Assembly (NCBI GenBank): GCA_033439265.1
Contig: JAVTVX010000026.1
Coordinates: 1,229,501-1,293,500 of the forward strand
DNA: 64,000 bases
Direction of reading: 5' to 3'
Source of the DNA: Dillenia suffruticosa
Lineage: Eukaryota > Streptophyta > Magnoliopsida > Dilleniales > Dilleniaceae
Numbering within the stretch: the first letter of the stretch is position 1; each line of letters begins with the position of its first letter. Both the position numbers and the translations under genes were made by a program. Below the pieces are notes generated by a model. It was not told the origin of the DNA, searched no databases, and saw nothing but the letters and a program-made list of their open reading frames with translations. This document shows, piece after piece, positions 22,778 through 36,011 of the stretch.

Positions 22778-25197
22778 ATAAGTGCTCCTAAATTGCAACT
22801 TCCCTATCCCTTTAATAAAACTCATTATGTTTGTTATCACTAATAGTGAGGTCTCCTTGATTTGGAACGGTGAGGTGCTGCCAGCTATGAAGTCGGATAA
22901 AAGGCTAAAACAAGGTGACCCCTTATCTTTTTATTCTTATCATGGAAAGACTATCCTATCTTATTCAGGACAAAGTGAAGAAAGATGTGTGGAATTTCTT
23001 CAAATTTTCAAAAGAGGGTCTCCAAATCTCTCACCTCTTTTTCGCGGATGATCTTATGCTATTCGTAGAAGCAGACCACCACAATCTGATTATAGTGAGA
23101 GAATGTCTTAAGGACTTTTCAACTGAAAGTGGGCTGTGCATCAAAGAGACCAAATCAAAGGTGTGGTTCTCCCCTAGAACTCCCACCTTCCTCAGAAGTT
23201 CCTTGGCGAATGCGTGCAGGTTCTCAAGCACAGAGGAATTGGGCAAGTATTTGGGCATTCCTCTTATTCATAGCAAAGTGAACAAGGATTTTTACAACCA
23301 CTGAAAAAGTTCAGGGAAAGCTGAATGGATGGAGTACGAGACTGTTAAGCAATGCTGGGAGGAGAGTGCTCATTCAAGCAGTAACTTCAGCTACCCAATG
23401 TACTCAATGCAGGCTTGATGGCTCTCTTCGAATACGTGCAAGAAGCTGGACAAGATTAATAGAGACTTTCTTTGGGGGACTACAGATGGCAGGAGGAAAG
23501 TTCACATGTCCAGATGGGTAGTGGTCTGCAGATCAAAACAGGAAGGTGGCTTGGGAAAACGTGAGATGAGGAGTAATACTACCATGTTGGCAAAATTGGG
23601 GTGGCGCTTGATCAAGAATGACCAGGCACTGTGGTGCCAAGTGATAAATCAAAAGTATTTAAAAGGGAAGAACCTTTTGGAGTATAGTGGGAGATCTACA
23701 GGCTCGCATATTTGGAGAGGCATTCTGAAGTGCAGGGACTGCATTAAGAGGGGGCTCAGATGGAGGGTGGGAAATGGGAGAAGTATAAACTTCTGGGAGG
23801 ATGTGTGGGTAGGGAAAGGAAAATTAATGGAGAATGCCATCCATCCCCAAGAAAGGCACTCTCAAAGCCTGAATGTTAGTCAATTCATTACAAAGGAGGG
23901 GAAGTAAAAGGTGGAAGACTTGAGGTGTCTGATTAGTGAGGATAAGGTGGAAGAAATCAGAGGGATCTTGCTTCCCAGAAGTATGGAGACTGAAGATCTG
24001 CAGAGTTGGACAGGAACAAAAGATGGCTCTTTCTCAATCTCTAGTACGTATCATCTTCTTCAAGGCAATGTCCAGAAGCGGTAACACCAAAATGTGAACT
24101 GGAAGTGGATTTGGAAGGTTAATTGTCCTGAGAGAGTCAAGTTCTTTATTTGGTTGGCAGTGAGGGATAGAATCCTGACTAACATGGAGAGGAAGAAGAG
24201 AAGACTTTCGGAGCATGATAGTTGTGAAGTATGCAAGGAGAACTCTGAGACAGTCTTCACGTGCTAAGGGACTGCAAAGAAGCTAAAGAAATCTGGTATC
24301 TTATTGGTTCGGACATCGAAGAAACCAAGGACTTTTGGGAGGGTAATTTTGCGTGTTGGATCAGGAAGAGTGTGCAGGCTAACTTCAAGGCCAAGTCCCT
24401 TAAAGAGTTTGGCATATTGTTGCTGCCATCTGGTGCATCTGGAAGAGAAGATGCAAAGCAGTTATGAAAAGAGAAACCACCCCGCCGAGGATAACTGTGA
24501 AGTTGATTAAATGTCTCAGCAGTAGGTGGGAAGAGAGCCTAAATATGGAGCAAAGTCAAATGCAGATGGTCAGGACTATCACCAAGTAGACTCCTCCTGA
24601 CAGAGGTAAGCTAAAGCTTAATACGGATGGTGCTCTTGATACTACTTCTGGGTTAGCTAGTGGGGTTGCTAGCAGGGGAGGCATTCTGAGGGATGACGAA
24701 GGTAATTGGGTTGTGGGCTTCACCCAGAACATAGGTCGCACAATGGTTCTGGCAGCGAAAGCCTGTGCGCTGAGAGAAGGCCTGCTGATTGCCATGGCCA
24801 AAGGTGCTATGCAAGTTGAGATAGAAGTCGACTATTTGGCTTTAGTTCAGCTACTGAAAAAGGACATTGTGTCCACGCATCCTCTTTTCAATGCGGTGTC
24901 CGACTGCAAGAAAATCATGAGTGAGTTGGGGGGTTCGGAGGTTAAGCACATCTATAGGGAGTCCAACAAATGCACTTTGGCATAGTGTGTTTCCGTTGGA
25001 GCAGTCTCCAGAATCCATACGCTACTTGTTGTGGGAGGATAAAATAGGCATTGATGTCCACAAAAAAAAAAAAAAAAAAAAAAGGCATTAAGTCTTGTAG
25101 ATCCGTTAGAAGTAGGCCTGAGGGCCATTTGTATTAGCGTGGGTTGTTCCTGCGGCCCTTTGGGCTTCTTTGTCTTCCATCCAACCGAAAAAAAAAG
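22778..25197 (+). mobile_element. L1-type LINE, 5'-truncated, decayed
   Basis: The surviving 2.4 kb starts inside the reverse-transcriptase domain: LKQGDPLS at about 22903-22926, then HLFFADDLMLFVEAD with the catalytic FADD at 23041-23052. A C-terminal linker/zinc-ribbon region follows (about 23506-24470, WRVGNGRSINFWEDVWVG). The last part is an RNase H-like domain from KLKLNTDGA (24608) to a stop at 24985. Frames change several times and in-frame stops occur, so it is inactive; ORF1, the endonuclease and the RT N-terminus are absent. The 3' end is either the A tract at 25062-25083 or, more likely given the LINE-like tail after it, the A run at 25188-25196. I could not identify target duplications. 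RNase H at the end marks the plant L1 group. Confidence 0.85.
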
Positions 25198-26211
25198 AGC
25201 AAAGTAACATGTTGCTTTATCTATAACCAACCATTTGAAACGTTGGTAAATGTGAGCCTGCGCAATTCCCAATTGTCATTTGTTTTGATGTGATGTGAGC
25301 CCAATGCATGTTGTCCCCTCCAACAACTTGCCACACCTAACATGTTTGTGTTTTGAAGAGTCTATCCAGATGCCAACCACTTCCTATGGAGGAAGATGAA
25401 GCAAGCAGTCATGGGACAGACGGATGAGGTTACTATGTAACTCCATTGGAGACTCTCCAAAGGTAAACAAAAAAGAATGGATCCTAATGCCACAGAGTAT
25501 GAAGATCTTCAATCCCTATTGAGAAAAATAACTTCAGATGAAAAGTACCATTTTATCATCATGATTCTTGACAAAATGTAGGGAGTTTTGGGGAATGCAA
25601 AGTACAAGGGAGGAGGAGATCCTATTAGTATTACATCCATTGAGATTGTGGAAACACACAGTTGTTGCCTTTTAATGGTGCAAAGTAAAACTCTATAGAC
25701 CTCATAGATTGGGGCCTTTTTTAATGGGGAAGAGTGTTTAATAAATAGCACATTCACATAAATGGTACGACCTAGCACCTCATGTTATCTTCTTCTTCTC
25801 CATAACAACTCCGCGAACTAAATAAGGGTAAATCATACATACTGGAGAGTAGAGATACATTCCCATTTCAAAAACAAAAATTGTGCACTCTGTCTCATTT
25901 ATCCAACATTTGAATACAAGACAATTGAATCAATCAATTTGGTTATTTTTGCCTGCAATTTGGACCAAAAATCCCCACCCCCCACCCCCCAAAAAAAAGG
26001 AAAACAAAAGGAGCAAGCACACTAATAAACAAGTACATAAAATATTTTTCTTTTCATTGAATGATATATATATATATATGTTTGCTTCAAATATATCACT
26101 GTGTCAATTACTGATTGCATACGGCCAACTTTTGTGCCAATGAATTGAATCGAGGGTAGTATGGAGCCATAAGTTAGAGAGAGAACAAAAATCATAGGTC
26201 AGTAATACCAA
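25198..26211. other. Spacer, no gene seen
   Basis: AT-rich DNA between the LINE tail and the stop of the DUF829 gene, with a C/A-rich tract (25974-25997) and a TA run (26066-26079). No conserved protein or RNA recognised. It should include the 3' UTR of the DUF829 gene. Confidence 0.5.
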
Positions 26212-29200
26212 CTACGATGACTGCTTGCAGCAAGTAAGCACGCAATCCTCCAGAAATCGGTTGAGTTGAGATGTATAAAGACTTGGGTTATTTCGGAAAT
26301 GATCAACATGAGGTGTGTACATGAAGTTGCAAGCTCTGACTTCACGCCCAATCTTTCGCTGCTCCTCTATGAATGATTCTACATGATCTGCAGGTATTAC
26401 TCTGTCCGCAGAGCTATAGATGTATAATTGTGGACAGCTAGGTTGCTCTGATGACAACACGCCCAAAACATTGGAGAGCCTCCTGTAGTGTCACATAAAA
26501 CTAAAGATATTAAGCCAATTTTTTTTTTTTTAAATAAGTATATTGAAAGCAAATAGTGAAAGAGTGGATTCCATATGCAATTGAAATGATCTACCAGGAG
26601 AACTAAAATATCAATCAATGGCGGCATCATACAATGAGCAATTCTTCCCACCATGGACCAAGTTATTTTCTTAACACTTGAGCAAACAGTATATACTTCC
26701 CAACCCCCGGGGGGGGGGGGGGTGGGAGGAGGAGAAATGCCTTTGATTCATAGTTGAACCCAAAGCCAACATCTGGTCCATCCAAAAAAACCCATAAACC
26801 AGCTCCTTGGCCAGTCTTGAGTTTCTTTAAAGACCAGAGTTGCACTTGAATTGATGAAACCTAGCGGTTCAAGTGCATACTAGACAAAACCCGACCATAT
26901 TTAAAAAATAAAAAATCATCGGCGAGAGATATTACCGTACTATGTAGCACCTAACACTTTCAGAAGTGACCATGTCCGCATGATGTGTTGGAAACACTTG
27001 TTACACATGACAAAACAACACTTTGTAGCACGTGTAATGTAAAATTTTGCAAATTTTGTTGCGTCACCACATCCTTTTCAAGCCATGTCTTGTGTCCGCA
27101 TCCAATTTTTGGTCGCCATAGTTTTTGTGATCCTTTAATGGCTAATTTATAGTCGAATAGTTGTTTATAGTTGATTAAAAAAAAATCCCTTAATTTAACT
27201 ATGAAAATTATCAATTAAAATTTCGCCAAAGTCACAGATAAGTAACTTTTGACTTTGAAACAACCCCAAACCTTTATTTTAATCAATTAGCATCCCCTAA
27301 AACTTTTAAAATAAAAATCAATCCATATGTAGATGGAATTAGGATTTTGTTGATTTTGTCCATGGTACATGCAACAGACATGACTCATGTCTTTCTCTAC
27401 CTCTCTCTTGCAAAGAACAACAGATTTTAAAAAGGAGGGTTGGGGGAGAGAGGGAGAGAGGGAGAGAGGGAGAGAGGAACATTTTTTTGGGCACCAAATA
27501 TGGAATTCTTGTCAAAATGTTAGTTAAGAGAGTTGAATTTGGTGAAAAATTACCTCAGACAGAGAAGTCGAAACCTAAAAGAGTTCATCAGAAATGTTAA
27601 TTATTGTCACAAATTTTATGAATTTTCATTGAGGGGAGAAAAAAAGAAAGGGAATCTTACGCACAATTTAAAGGCAAGATTTTGATCTGTCACGAAAAAT
27701 CAAGAGGAAAAGCCAAATACAAAAATGCTGTTAACAACATCCACTTACATGGCACATCTATTTCAAAATTTTCAGAGATGATTCACTGTTATCATGATTT
27801 AGGGGGGATATTTGAATGTAGATGCAAAATTAAGGGGTTATTTGTGGTTTTGATCAAAATTAATTCTCCAAAATAAGTAAGAATAGGATCAAAACAATGA
27901 TATTGGGTTGTATAACACCAATTGAACTATAATTACATTAAAAATCAATGCCACATCGGAGTCTCCAAAAAGATTGCTATTTAGCTGTCTTCAGTGATAC
28001 CATAACTCCAGAAATTTTTTTATTGATGGGAGAAGCATAAAGTGACGATGGCATTTAATTTGTCACTCTTAACACATTGTACTTTTTTGTAAAAGAAAAT
28101 GATCAGAATAAATCATTGGGCCAAATTTTATTTAACCAAGTTAAATTCAAAATCACATCTTCTGTTGCAACAAAGTGCCATCAATTACTAGTTTAAGTGT
28201 TCGGCACAGTGAGACAAATTCGTTATAAAAAGCCATAGTGATTATTTTAGATCTCACATTTTATGCCAGTATTTTGTTTTCCATACTAAATTTACAATAT
28301 TGCACGTAAAAAAATGAACTAATGGATGAAAAAAGAAATCTAAATTGAAAAGTCAGGTAAAATAACTAAGATTTCTCAAAAAACCAAAAGGTTAAGTAAG
28401 TCTAAATAAACAAGTATATTGAGATGTGCCTAATACCTGTTCACAGTAGGAATCTTGAAGACCACTTCAAAAAACTTCTCCAGGAGCACTAATAATGCTG
28501 CTTCAGTTACTGCAGGGCTGGGCTCCACAGGAGTTTTGGAGCCAACTGGCAATTCTGTATCTGATACACCAGAGCTTGGATTTCCTTTCGTCGCAACACT
28601 ATGCTTTTTAAGAAAAGCAGCAGAGAACCCGGAGGCCCACACCTAGACAAAGGAATTGTAAATTAGGCAAACTTTCAACATAATAAAGATATAAATTAGC
28701 CACACCTGTATGAATCAAAATTTTATTCCTGGGGGATGGCAGTGGGGCCGACACACTCAAGTAAGCCAAAATCCCAACTCAGTAGGAATCAACTATATAA
28801 ATCCATCTTCTTCATTGGGGTCTATTAAAAGGGCATGTGACTGGGTAATTTCTAAATTTAGAAAGGGGACGTGGGGAGGAGCACATGAAGCTAATCACAG
28901 CGTGTTATGGATAGGAAACAATTATGACAAACATACAAAATTAGCCTCAAAGATGTCAGACAGAGAGGCCCACAGACCACTCCACCTAAACCGCTGGAGT
29001 ACAAGATGAGTTCACATTCAAACTCTTTTGTTTAACAACAGTAAGAGCGATTCAATGCTTCACTAAAAAAATACACAACACAGAAAGATACAATAACGAG
29101 GACCACTGCCAAATTTCTACTTCAGCATACTTAAAAACTTTTACATGACTGCATACCTGAGGATCAGGAGAAGCAACAGGTGCAGAATCAACTATGCAGC

Positions 29201-30104
29201 CCCTAATGTTGCTCATTAATGAAGGATCCTGCTTCTGAAACTTCTCGAGAATGACTCCATATCTGTTACCAAGAGACATGCAACCAAACCAACAATTCAT
29301 GCTTCTAGGTCCAGGACGTACAAAAGTAAGGCAATTGAGTATAGAGATCACTTACGTAAGCCATCCGGTGTTGCTGAAGGTGTGAAACACTAGGTTTTTC
29401 CCACACTCCTCTTCCAACCAATCAGCCAAATGGCTCACAAGCAACTCCACATCCTGCTCAGCTTTGCCTCCAACCTGATAGCTGATAATCTCAGACATGG
29501 GGAATGTAAAGGTAATGGCATGAAAACCCCTTGAAGTATACCACTCTGCATATCTTTTCAAATGCTTCTGCTTGGCTCCCAACCATCCTAACAAAACCAC
29601 CACTGTCCTAGACTTTGCCAATGAACAATCAGAATTCCCCACAACATCATATACATTTGGCTCTGGTAAATGCCATTTGTACAAAACCTCAGGGACCGAG
29701 GTAGGCCCCGTATTCTCATATGTGAGTGGTTTGGCCAACTCTGCTGTTCGAAACAAGTTGAGAAGTGACAAAGAAGATACAAGAGAAGGAAAAGAGGTTG
29801 TACTGGGCGCAAAATTGGAGCTGGAATTTAGAACTGGGAAACTGATATTAGTTACAGGAACACGAATTCTGGTTACAAAGGACAAATTTGCTAGCTTAGA
29901 AACAGAAATATGAGACACCCATGACCTGGATTCTTTTAGCGAAGTAGTACAAGTTGAAGAACTAGATTCTTCTATGAGAGATATAGATTCTAATGATGAT
30001 TTGGGAGTTGAGAATTTAGTGGGGAGGTCAGAGGAAAAAGAGGCTACAGCAACAGCAGTTGCAGCAACTAGAGGCCGTTGAAGGATTCCGGACAAGGAAC
30101 CCAT
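26212..30104 (-). CDS. DUF829/TMEM53-family alpha/beta hydrolase-like protein
   Basis: Four exons, 29356-30104, 29157-29262, 28437-28642 and 26212-26482, all GT-AG and in phase, encode 443 residues. The first 110 residues are Ser/Thr-rich and poor in acidic residues at the start, suggesting an organelle transit peptide (inference). The DUF829 core begins at TVVVLLGWLGAKQKHLKRYA (167-186). A nucleophile-elbow-like FHTFSNTGW puts the candidate catalytic Ser at 244. The other candidates are D380 in YSSADRVIP and H415 in PHVDHF. The elbow is S-N-T-G, not the classical GxSxG, as is usual for TMEM53 relatives. No enzyme substrate is established for the plant proteins. Introns are 93, 514 and 1954 bp. 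Complete and apparently intact; family call is firm, activity unknown. Confidence 0.9.
26709..26722. repeat. G homopolymer (14 nt) in DUF829 intron 3
   Basis: Uninterrupted run of 14 G preceded by CCCCC. Length may be unreliable in sequencing. Confidence 0.85.
27444..27478. repeat. (GGGAGAGA)n minisatellite in DUF829 intron 3
   Basis: Four tandem 8-bp purine units, GGGAGAGA, inside the 1.95-kb intron. Confidence 0.85.
28745..28860. repeat. Interspersed-repeat fragment in DUF829 intron 2 (unclassified)
   Basis: AACTATATAAATCCATCTTC followed by TTCATTGGGGTCTATT resembles a short repeat phrase common in dicot genomes (GGTCGGCTATATGGATCC, then ATTGGGCTCTATT). The class is uncertain to me and no borders were found. 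Confidence 0.3.
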
Positions 30105-30126
30105 GATGCAAAAAATTTAGTTTTTT

Positions 30127-31300
30127 CCTAAAGTTATAAATGTTTCCTAAGATGAACAAATGATTCAGATGAATATTCTCAATCAATATACCAAAAAAAA
30201 TGAAAATTGAAGCGGACCCAACCTACAAATTTTCATAAAAGACCCAAATTACAAATATTGATCAAACATCGATTGCATTAAAAGAACGAAAAACGCGGGA
30301 AGGGAATACTTGAAACATAGAAAAGGGAAAATGTACCTGGTGGAGTTGGGGTTGAATTTGAATTTGAACTCAAGGAAATCGGGCTGTCATTGAAAATGAC
30401 AGCCCAACCATCAATATTATTTAGCAATTTTTCCTTCTCATGGAACACCTCCCTCTGCAATTTCAATCAAATTTCTTACTATCAATATGAATAATATATT
30501 ATTTTACAGAAGTCGAGAGAGAGAGAGAGAACTTGTGTTTTCTGTAAACAATGACACGTTGGGTAAGGTTAATTAAGTGTCCAAATCAAAGTCAAAGAAA
30601 AAGGCGATGGTTATGGTTCCAGCAATGTAGGCAAGGCGACGCTGGTGAAAGAGAAAAAGAGGACTTTGACCCTCCTATGAATCTCTGCTCCGAGTCTCAG
30701 GTAGAGTGATTCAGCACAAAGACAAGGGTCAAAACAAAATGCCGCCCGCCAACGAACGAGCGCGTCGGAAGGGGTTTATGAAGAAAAGACGATTTTGCCG
30801 TCGCCGGGGGGAAAATCAAGATTTGATGAGATAGAGAAGATTTAATATGAGTTACAAATTTTAACCTTATAATTAAAGTTACAAACTGATAATTAAAGTT
30901 CTGGTTTTCAGTTTGTTGTCGGTGTAACTCATTATTCTGGTTTTCATTCTCATAAATTTCTTCGAAACTTGAAAGTCAAACTTGATGAAGAATAATGAGT
31001 TACAAAATTGAAAGCCTCAGGGAGAAGATTTGACCCAAATCGCAGCACGAAGCGGAGAGAGAATATCAAAGACTCAACAAACTGATAATGCGAACCCAAA
31101 CCCTTATAATACCCAAATTTATGAAGAATTTTTTATCCAATCTAAGATTTTTTTTGCATACATTTGAAGAGGAAGAGGAAGAAGAAGAAGAACTTACCTC
31201 AGATAGAGAAAAATCGGGGGAGACGAAGCTGCTGCTAACAAGCGAACGGAGAGAGAGAGAGAGAGAGAGAGGAATAGAGAGAGAAGACAAGCGAGAAGGA
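30127..31300 (-). other. Probable spliced 5' leader of the DUF829 gene
   Basis: Good splice signals suggest two non-coding leader exons. One ends at 31198 (GAG|GTAAGTT) in a CT-rich leader. The second spans 30337-30454 (TTGCAG|AGGGAGG to CACCAG|GTACATT). A third acceptor (CTTTAG) would start the coding exon at 30127, 23 bp before the ATG. The middle exon contains short upstream ATGs and a perfect hairpin (30381-30405). Not supported by transcript data here. Confidence 0.45.
30381..30405. repeat. Perfect 11-bp stem hairpin in the DUF829 leader
   Basis: GGGCTGTCATT and its exact reverse complement AATGACAGCCC are separated by only 3 bases. In the transcript (minus strand) this would form a stable stem with a TTC loop. 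Confidence 0.85.
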
Positions 31301-33590
31301 GAGAGAAACCGAATTTTATCGCAGGAGAAAAAGAGAGATTTCAGGCGGAATGGGCGCAGATTTATTTATTGCTCAATCTCTCTCTCTCCCCCCCCCCCCC
31401 CCTAAATATGAGGAGAGCAGAGAGGTATGGGGCAATGGGAATTGGAAGGGAATCTCTCTCTCTCTTCCTATTTCTCTGTTTCCGCGTTGCGAGAAGCGTA
31501 TTCTGAGTTGGTTTCGATTCCTTCTTTTAAAAAATAAATAAATAATTAACGGTCGCGTGCCCATTCAGCCACCAATTTTCGTAGCTTATTAGGTTTTTTT
31601 TTTCCTTTTCTTTTTCTTTCCTTTCTAAATACTTCCGATTGGCGTACGTAGGCAGCCATATCTCCGCCAAAGATTTAAATAAAAATAAAAATAAAAAACT
31701 GAGATTTCTTTTATTTCCCAAAAAGGGAAATTATAAAAAAAAAAAAAAAAAAACCCCACTTTCTTTCGATATTTAGAATTTGGAATTCAAATTTAGAAAG
31801 AAAAAAAAATCTTACTCTTTACACTTTTCTGGCATCCCTCTCTCCTTCTATGAACTTTTCGATATAAAATTTAAAATTAACTAATAAACTCTATTTCTAA
31901 ATTTTAAACCCACGACTCCTTCTACATTAAAACATAAGAAATTATAGACTAATAAATTTTGATTCAAGTGACATATTTCTCCTCCCCTAATAATAGACTC
32001 GAATTCAAATCTCAATATATATATAAATAAAAAATTATAAGAAAAAAATTTATAATTTTAAGTTACAGCTCTCAAATAATTAATCCCTATATTTATAATT
32101 AAAGTTCAGTTTATTATCATTATAAGTTATAAATTTTACTCCCAAATATTTTCAATTTTTTATTTTTTTTAATATGAGTATTGATTATATATTGTTTTAA
32201 TTCTGGTTTTCATTCTCATAATTTTCTTCCAAACTTGATTTCATTATTTGGAAACTGAGATATTGAAAAGCATCTTTATAAGAATATTCGTAATGTTTTC
32301 ATTTTCTTTGAAACACTTCTATTACGTGCAAATTAGGTTAGTCTTTTAGGGGCATCAATGTCATTTTACTTTATCCTGTAGCCTGAATGTTAATCAGGTT
32401 GCCTTTTTCATAATTCCGCCAAAATGGGAGTCGGGTGGAAAGGCATATTCGTGCATGATTCTTGTGTGGACGGTGGGTGGGACCCAGCAGTCAAAAACTT
32501 CTAACCCACAGCTGACACCAGACACGGAACTGGTCCTCGCTTCTGCGCCTGCTTTAGGCATGGAGGTGCCCGTGACTTCCCCCCCCCCCCCCCTTTCTCT
32601 CTTTCAACGTGACACTTCCCGATCGTCTCGCTCCGATTATTAATCCCGATCGACTCGTTAGAGATCTCTACTCGAGGACAGGTATCATTATCTAAATCAC
32701 GAGCCAAACTCTTACCCTTAATCAAAAGACAAAAATAATCTATTCACTCGATCAACTCCCACAAATTTTCTCTCTCAGTTACATATTCTTGACATTTTCT
32801 ACTTTTAAGTTAGAAATAATAATAAATAAAATCTTTAATACAATTTTAAATTAATTTTTTATTTATATAATTATTTTAATTAAATAAATTATAATATAAA
32901 ATATAGATTTAATCACAGTAATACTATAATGAATTAAAATTAATTGTTAAGAGAGTTAAGATTATGAAGTGAATTTGATATCATAATAAAGACAATATGA
33001 TTTTTATTTAAAAACTAATGGTTAGTACATAGAACTTTATATCTATATATCATAATTAAGAAATTGAATTAATCGAATTAAGATTTAAAACATACAAATT
33101 AGGGTTTTCACATAGCTCAAACTTGGCTTACTATGCCATCACACCTTTTCCTTTAGAATTTATGTTTTTTTTTTTTTTGAGTCAACAATTATCTAAAAAT
33201 TATTAATTTATATATATTACTAAAAATTATTGGCACTATTATTATATTACAAAGTATATATTCTTTCTTTTTATTTCCAATTTCTTCTAAATTTAGTGGA
33301 GAGACAAAGATTTTCATGTGTATTAGATCTTTAATGGTAAAGTTTTTATAATTTCTTATAACTTATAAACTGTTATAAATAATCACTTTAGTTCTTTTAA
33401 AAATATTTCCCTTATTATCATCTTTTTCTCTTTCCTTTGTTTAGGCATATATAAGGAAGATTAACGTCCCAACACAAACAAAACAACAAATTAATAAATA
33501 AACAAATGGAAAAGTGAATATTTAATTCCAGAATATCCATAAACTATTAAACGAGTTGTTTGTTTAACGACACACCAAATACCCAATTTA
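31301..33590. other. AT-rich spacer upstream of the DUF829 gene
   Basis: No gene is seen. It contains a C-run (31390-31402), an A-run (31735-31753), another C-run (32580-32593) and extensive A/T-rich DNA. A diverged copy of 30862-30985 recurs at about 32072-32240 (shared CTGGTTTTCATTCTCATAA and AATTAAAGTT), so part of this stretch is duplicated. Confidence 0.5.
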
Positions 33591-33595
33591 AGGGC
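33591..33595. repeat. Target-site duplication of the copia array, left
   Basis: AGGGC directly precedes the LTR terminus TGTTGG. The same 5 bp follow the other LTR terminus at 55973-55977. Confidence 0.8.
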
Positions 33596-34088
33596 TGTTG
33601 GATTTAATCGCGCATGCGGAAGCGAGAATTAAATAGATCGGAATTTTCGGGATAAATACCTATATTGGGCGGTCTCCAAAATCCACCGTGTCGCGATGTC
33701 CCTTGAACGGATCGCACGGTCGGATGGTGATCACGAGGTTAGTCGAATCACCACCACAGCATCACAACGCCGCAATCCTCATGTCCGGTGAATCGTCTGA
33801 CGATGGGAGATTTTCCTACGCGAAAATCTCCATCCCTCTCTCTATTTTTCTCTCTCTAGAGAATATGTTTTTGTGAAACCCTAGCCTCCATCATGGTTGC
33901 CCATGGATGCTCTCCACACACAAGGTAGGAATAATTCTTTCTCAATTGAATCAAGAGAATAATCTCCATTAGGGTTAAGATTTGGGAGTTACCAAATAAT
34001 ATTGGTTAATATTGGTAAGTAATAATGGGAGTTACCCCATTATCTCATTCTTACCAAATTGCCCCACAATGGGCATAAATCACCTACA
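33596..34088 (-). repeat. LTR of the copia array (leftmost, full length 493 bp)
   Basis: Runs TGTTGGATTTAATCGCG ... AAATCACCTACA on the plus strand and is followed at once by TCTCCCACTTGC, the complement of a polypurine tract (GCAAGTGGGAGA). In element orientation this is the 3' LTR. It includes a CT-rich patch and a TAGAGAATATG stretch. Confidence 0.88.
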
Positions 34089-36011
34089 TCTCCCACTTGC
34101 ACATTAGGGCATTTCATTTCCGTCAATCACAAGATCGCAACTCATGCAATCTATCGCATCACCCTAATGGACTTTCATACTGGATTGGGCGTCGTGCGAC
34201 CGGCGAGTACACCTGCAAGCAAAGACTTCTCGATACACCTGTTAGGATGATCGAGTAGTCACTGTTAGTATAAAAATAACTCGCTATACCCCAGACTCAA
34301 TGCATTTACATCCATCGAGCCACTTTCCTCATCGAAAGTGATCCCCAATCAATTTGCTCGACTATGTATTCATTATTATGTTTGAATCCCAACATGGATT
34401 AACACAATAGGTCGACCTATGAATACATAACAATGATGTAATGACTATTGGCCTTCCTTTTCCCAAACTCGAATCTATCGGTCTCAATTCAGCTGCTTTC
34501 CTAGACCTGCCCCTTAGACCTCAATTTATCTTCCGGGCCATAGGTAAACAGACTAAAGTAGCAACACTGAACCAATACTTCTAGAGACAGCCGAAAGTAA
34601 TAAGGGCATAAGAGATCCCACCCAATGGATCTCAGGTCTCACACAGTGGGAACGGGGATCAATATCAAACTATCGTCTCAAATAATAGCTCCCACTATCC
34701 CATGGTCGTCTCATCACACGTGGTATGAAACACGTGCCACAGTGTTATTCCCCCATCTCTCAAAGGGCATATGTCAGATTTCTCTAACACCGTACAGGTA
34801 CGGGACTCAGTCTACACATAAGACTTTACCCAGAGATCTCAGAGAGAGCAACTCAGAGACAATATCACAAATCGCAGGTGATATCTGAGATCTCAAACCT
34901 GGCTACTTACAGGCAACATGGATGTGGGTATTTCCATGTCGGTCATATCGCATATGACCTCATCCTGAACACATATCAGGGCGACTTATGTTCTAGTAGG
35001 GCTACTCTCAAAGCCTCTTACAACTAGAATCCGTCTCATCTCCGCTCACTCAGAGTCGGAGGTGGTCACTCGTGTGAGAGAGTCAACCACGCCTGCCTGA
35101 CACATCTTTTATCACAAGATCACAATACATGACAACAAATAGTGCATGAATTAAATATGTGACCCAATAGTGCATGCATGTCATATATTAAAATAAGCAT
35201 CTAAAACAGTATATAAGGAGAAATGTTAAAGTACACTAAACCCAATGATTCCTTATCTCACAAAGGAATCTCTCACAACGGGTTTTCTGAAGAGATCAGC
35301 TCTCATGCTGAGGTGTACTTAGATGTCACAATACCCTTCTCGGTAATATCTCTCATAGTGGTCTTCGGTATTAATGTGTTTGGCTTTGCTATTACACTTA
35401 GGGTCTCTTTTGATGACAGTGTCGGTCTGATTATCACAATAATCATCACTGACCTCCCACTATCTGTCACAATCCCTAAGTCTTCCAAAAAATTTCTGAA
35501 GCCAACTATTCTCATGAACTGCAATTGAGCACACTACTAGCTCAATCTCTATCGTAAATAGAGATATACTGGTTCTCTTCTTACTACTCTAAGAAGATAA
35601 AACCTTTTGCGTTTATTCAGATCACTACTCCCAGTCAGTATCTGAATCTCAACCACAAAACGCAAATCACCTCATCCGTAACACATGGAGAGCTCTGCAG
35701 TTCAAATGAGATATTTCGGAATCCTTTTTCACTGCTCTACAGTGATCCCTTCCAGGATTCCATTAATACCTACTTACTAGATTAACCATAAAATAAATGT
35801 CTGGTCATGTATGCCTCATCGCATACATCAAATTGTATATCACACGTGTATACCTCATCGCATACACTAGAAATGTATTTTGCACTGGAATAAGGGATTC
35901 TACTCATCTCCCTTATTTCTTTATAAATTCTAGGGCATGTGTCAAGATTCAGGTCTTTTTATCTTTAGCGATTAGAGTATCTTTTAGGTTGTCATCGCTC
36001 TTCTCGAAATG

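Noticed and set aside
25381-25700. Possible gene remnant right of the LINE
   Set aside because: Short frames on both strands without recognisable motifs or splice structure.
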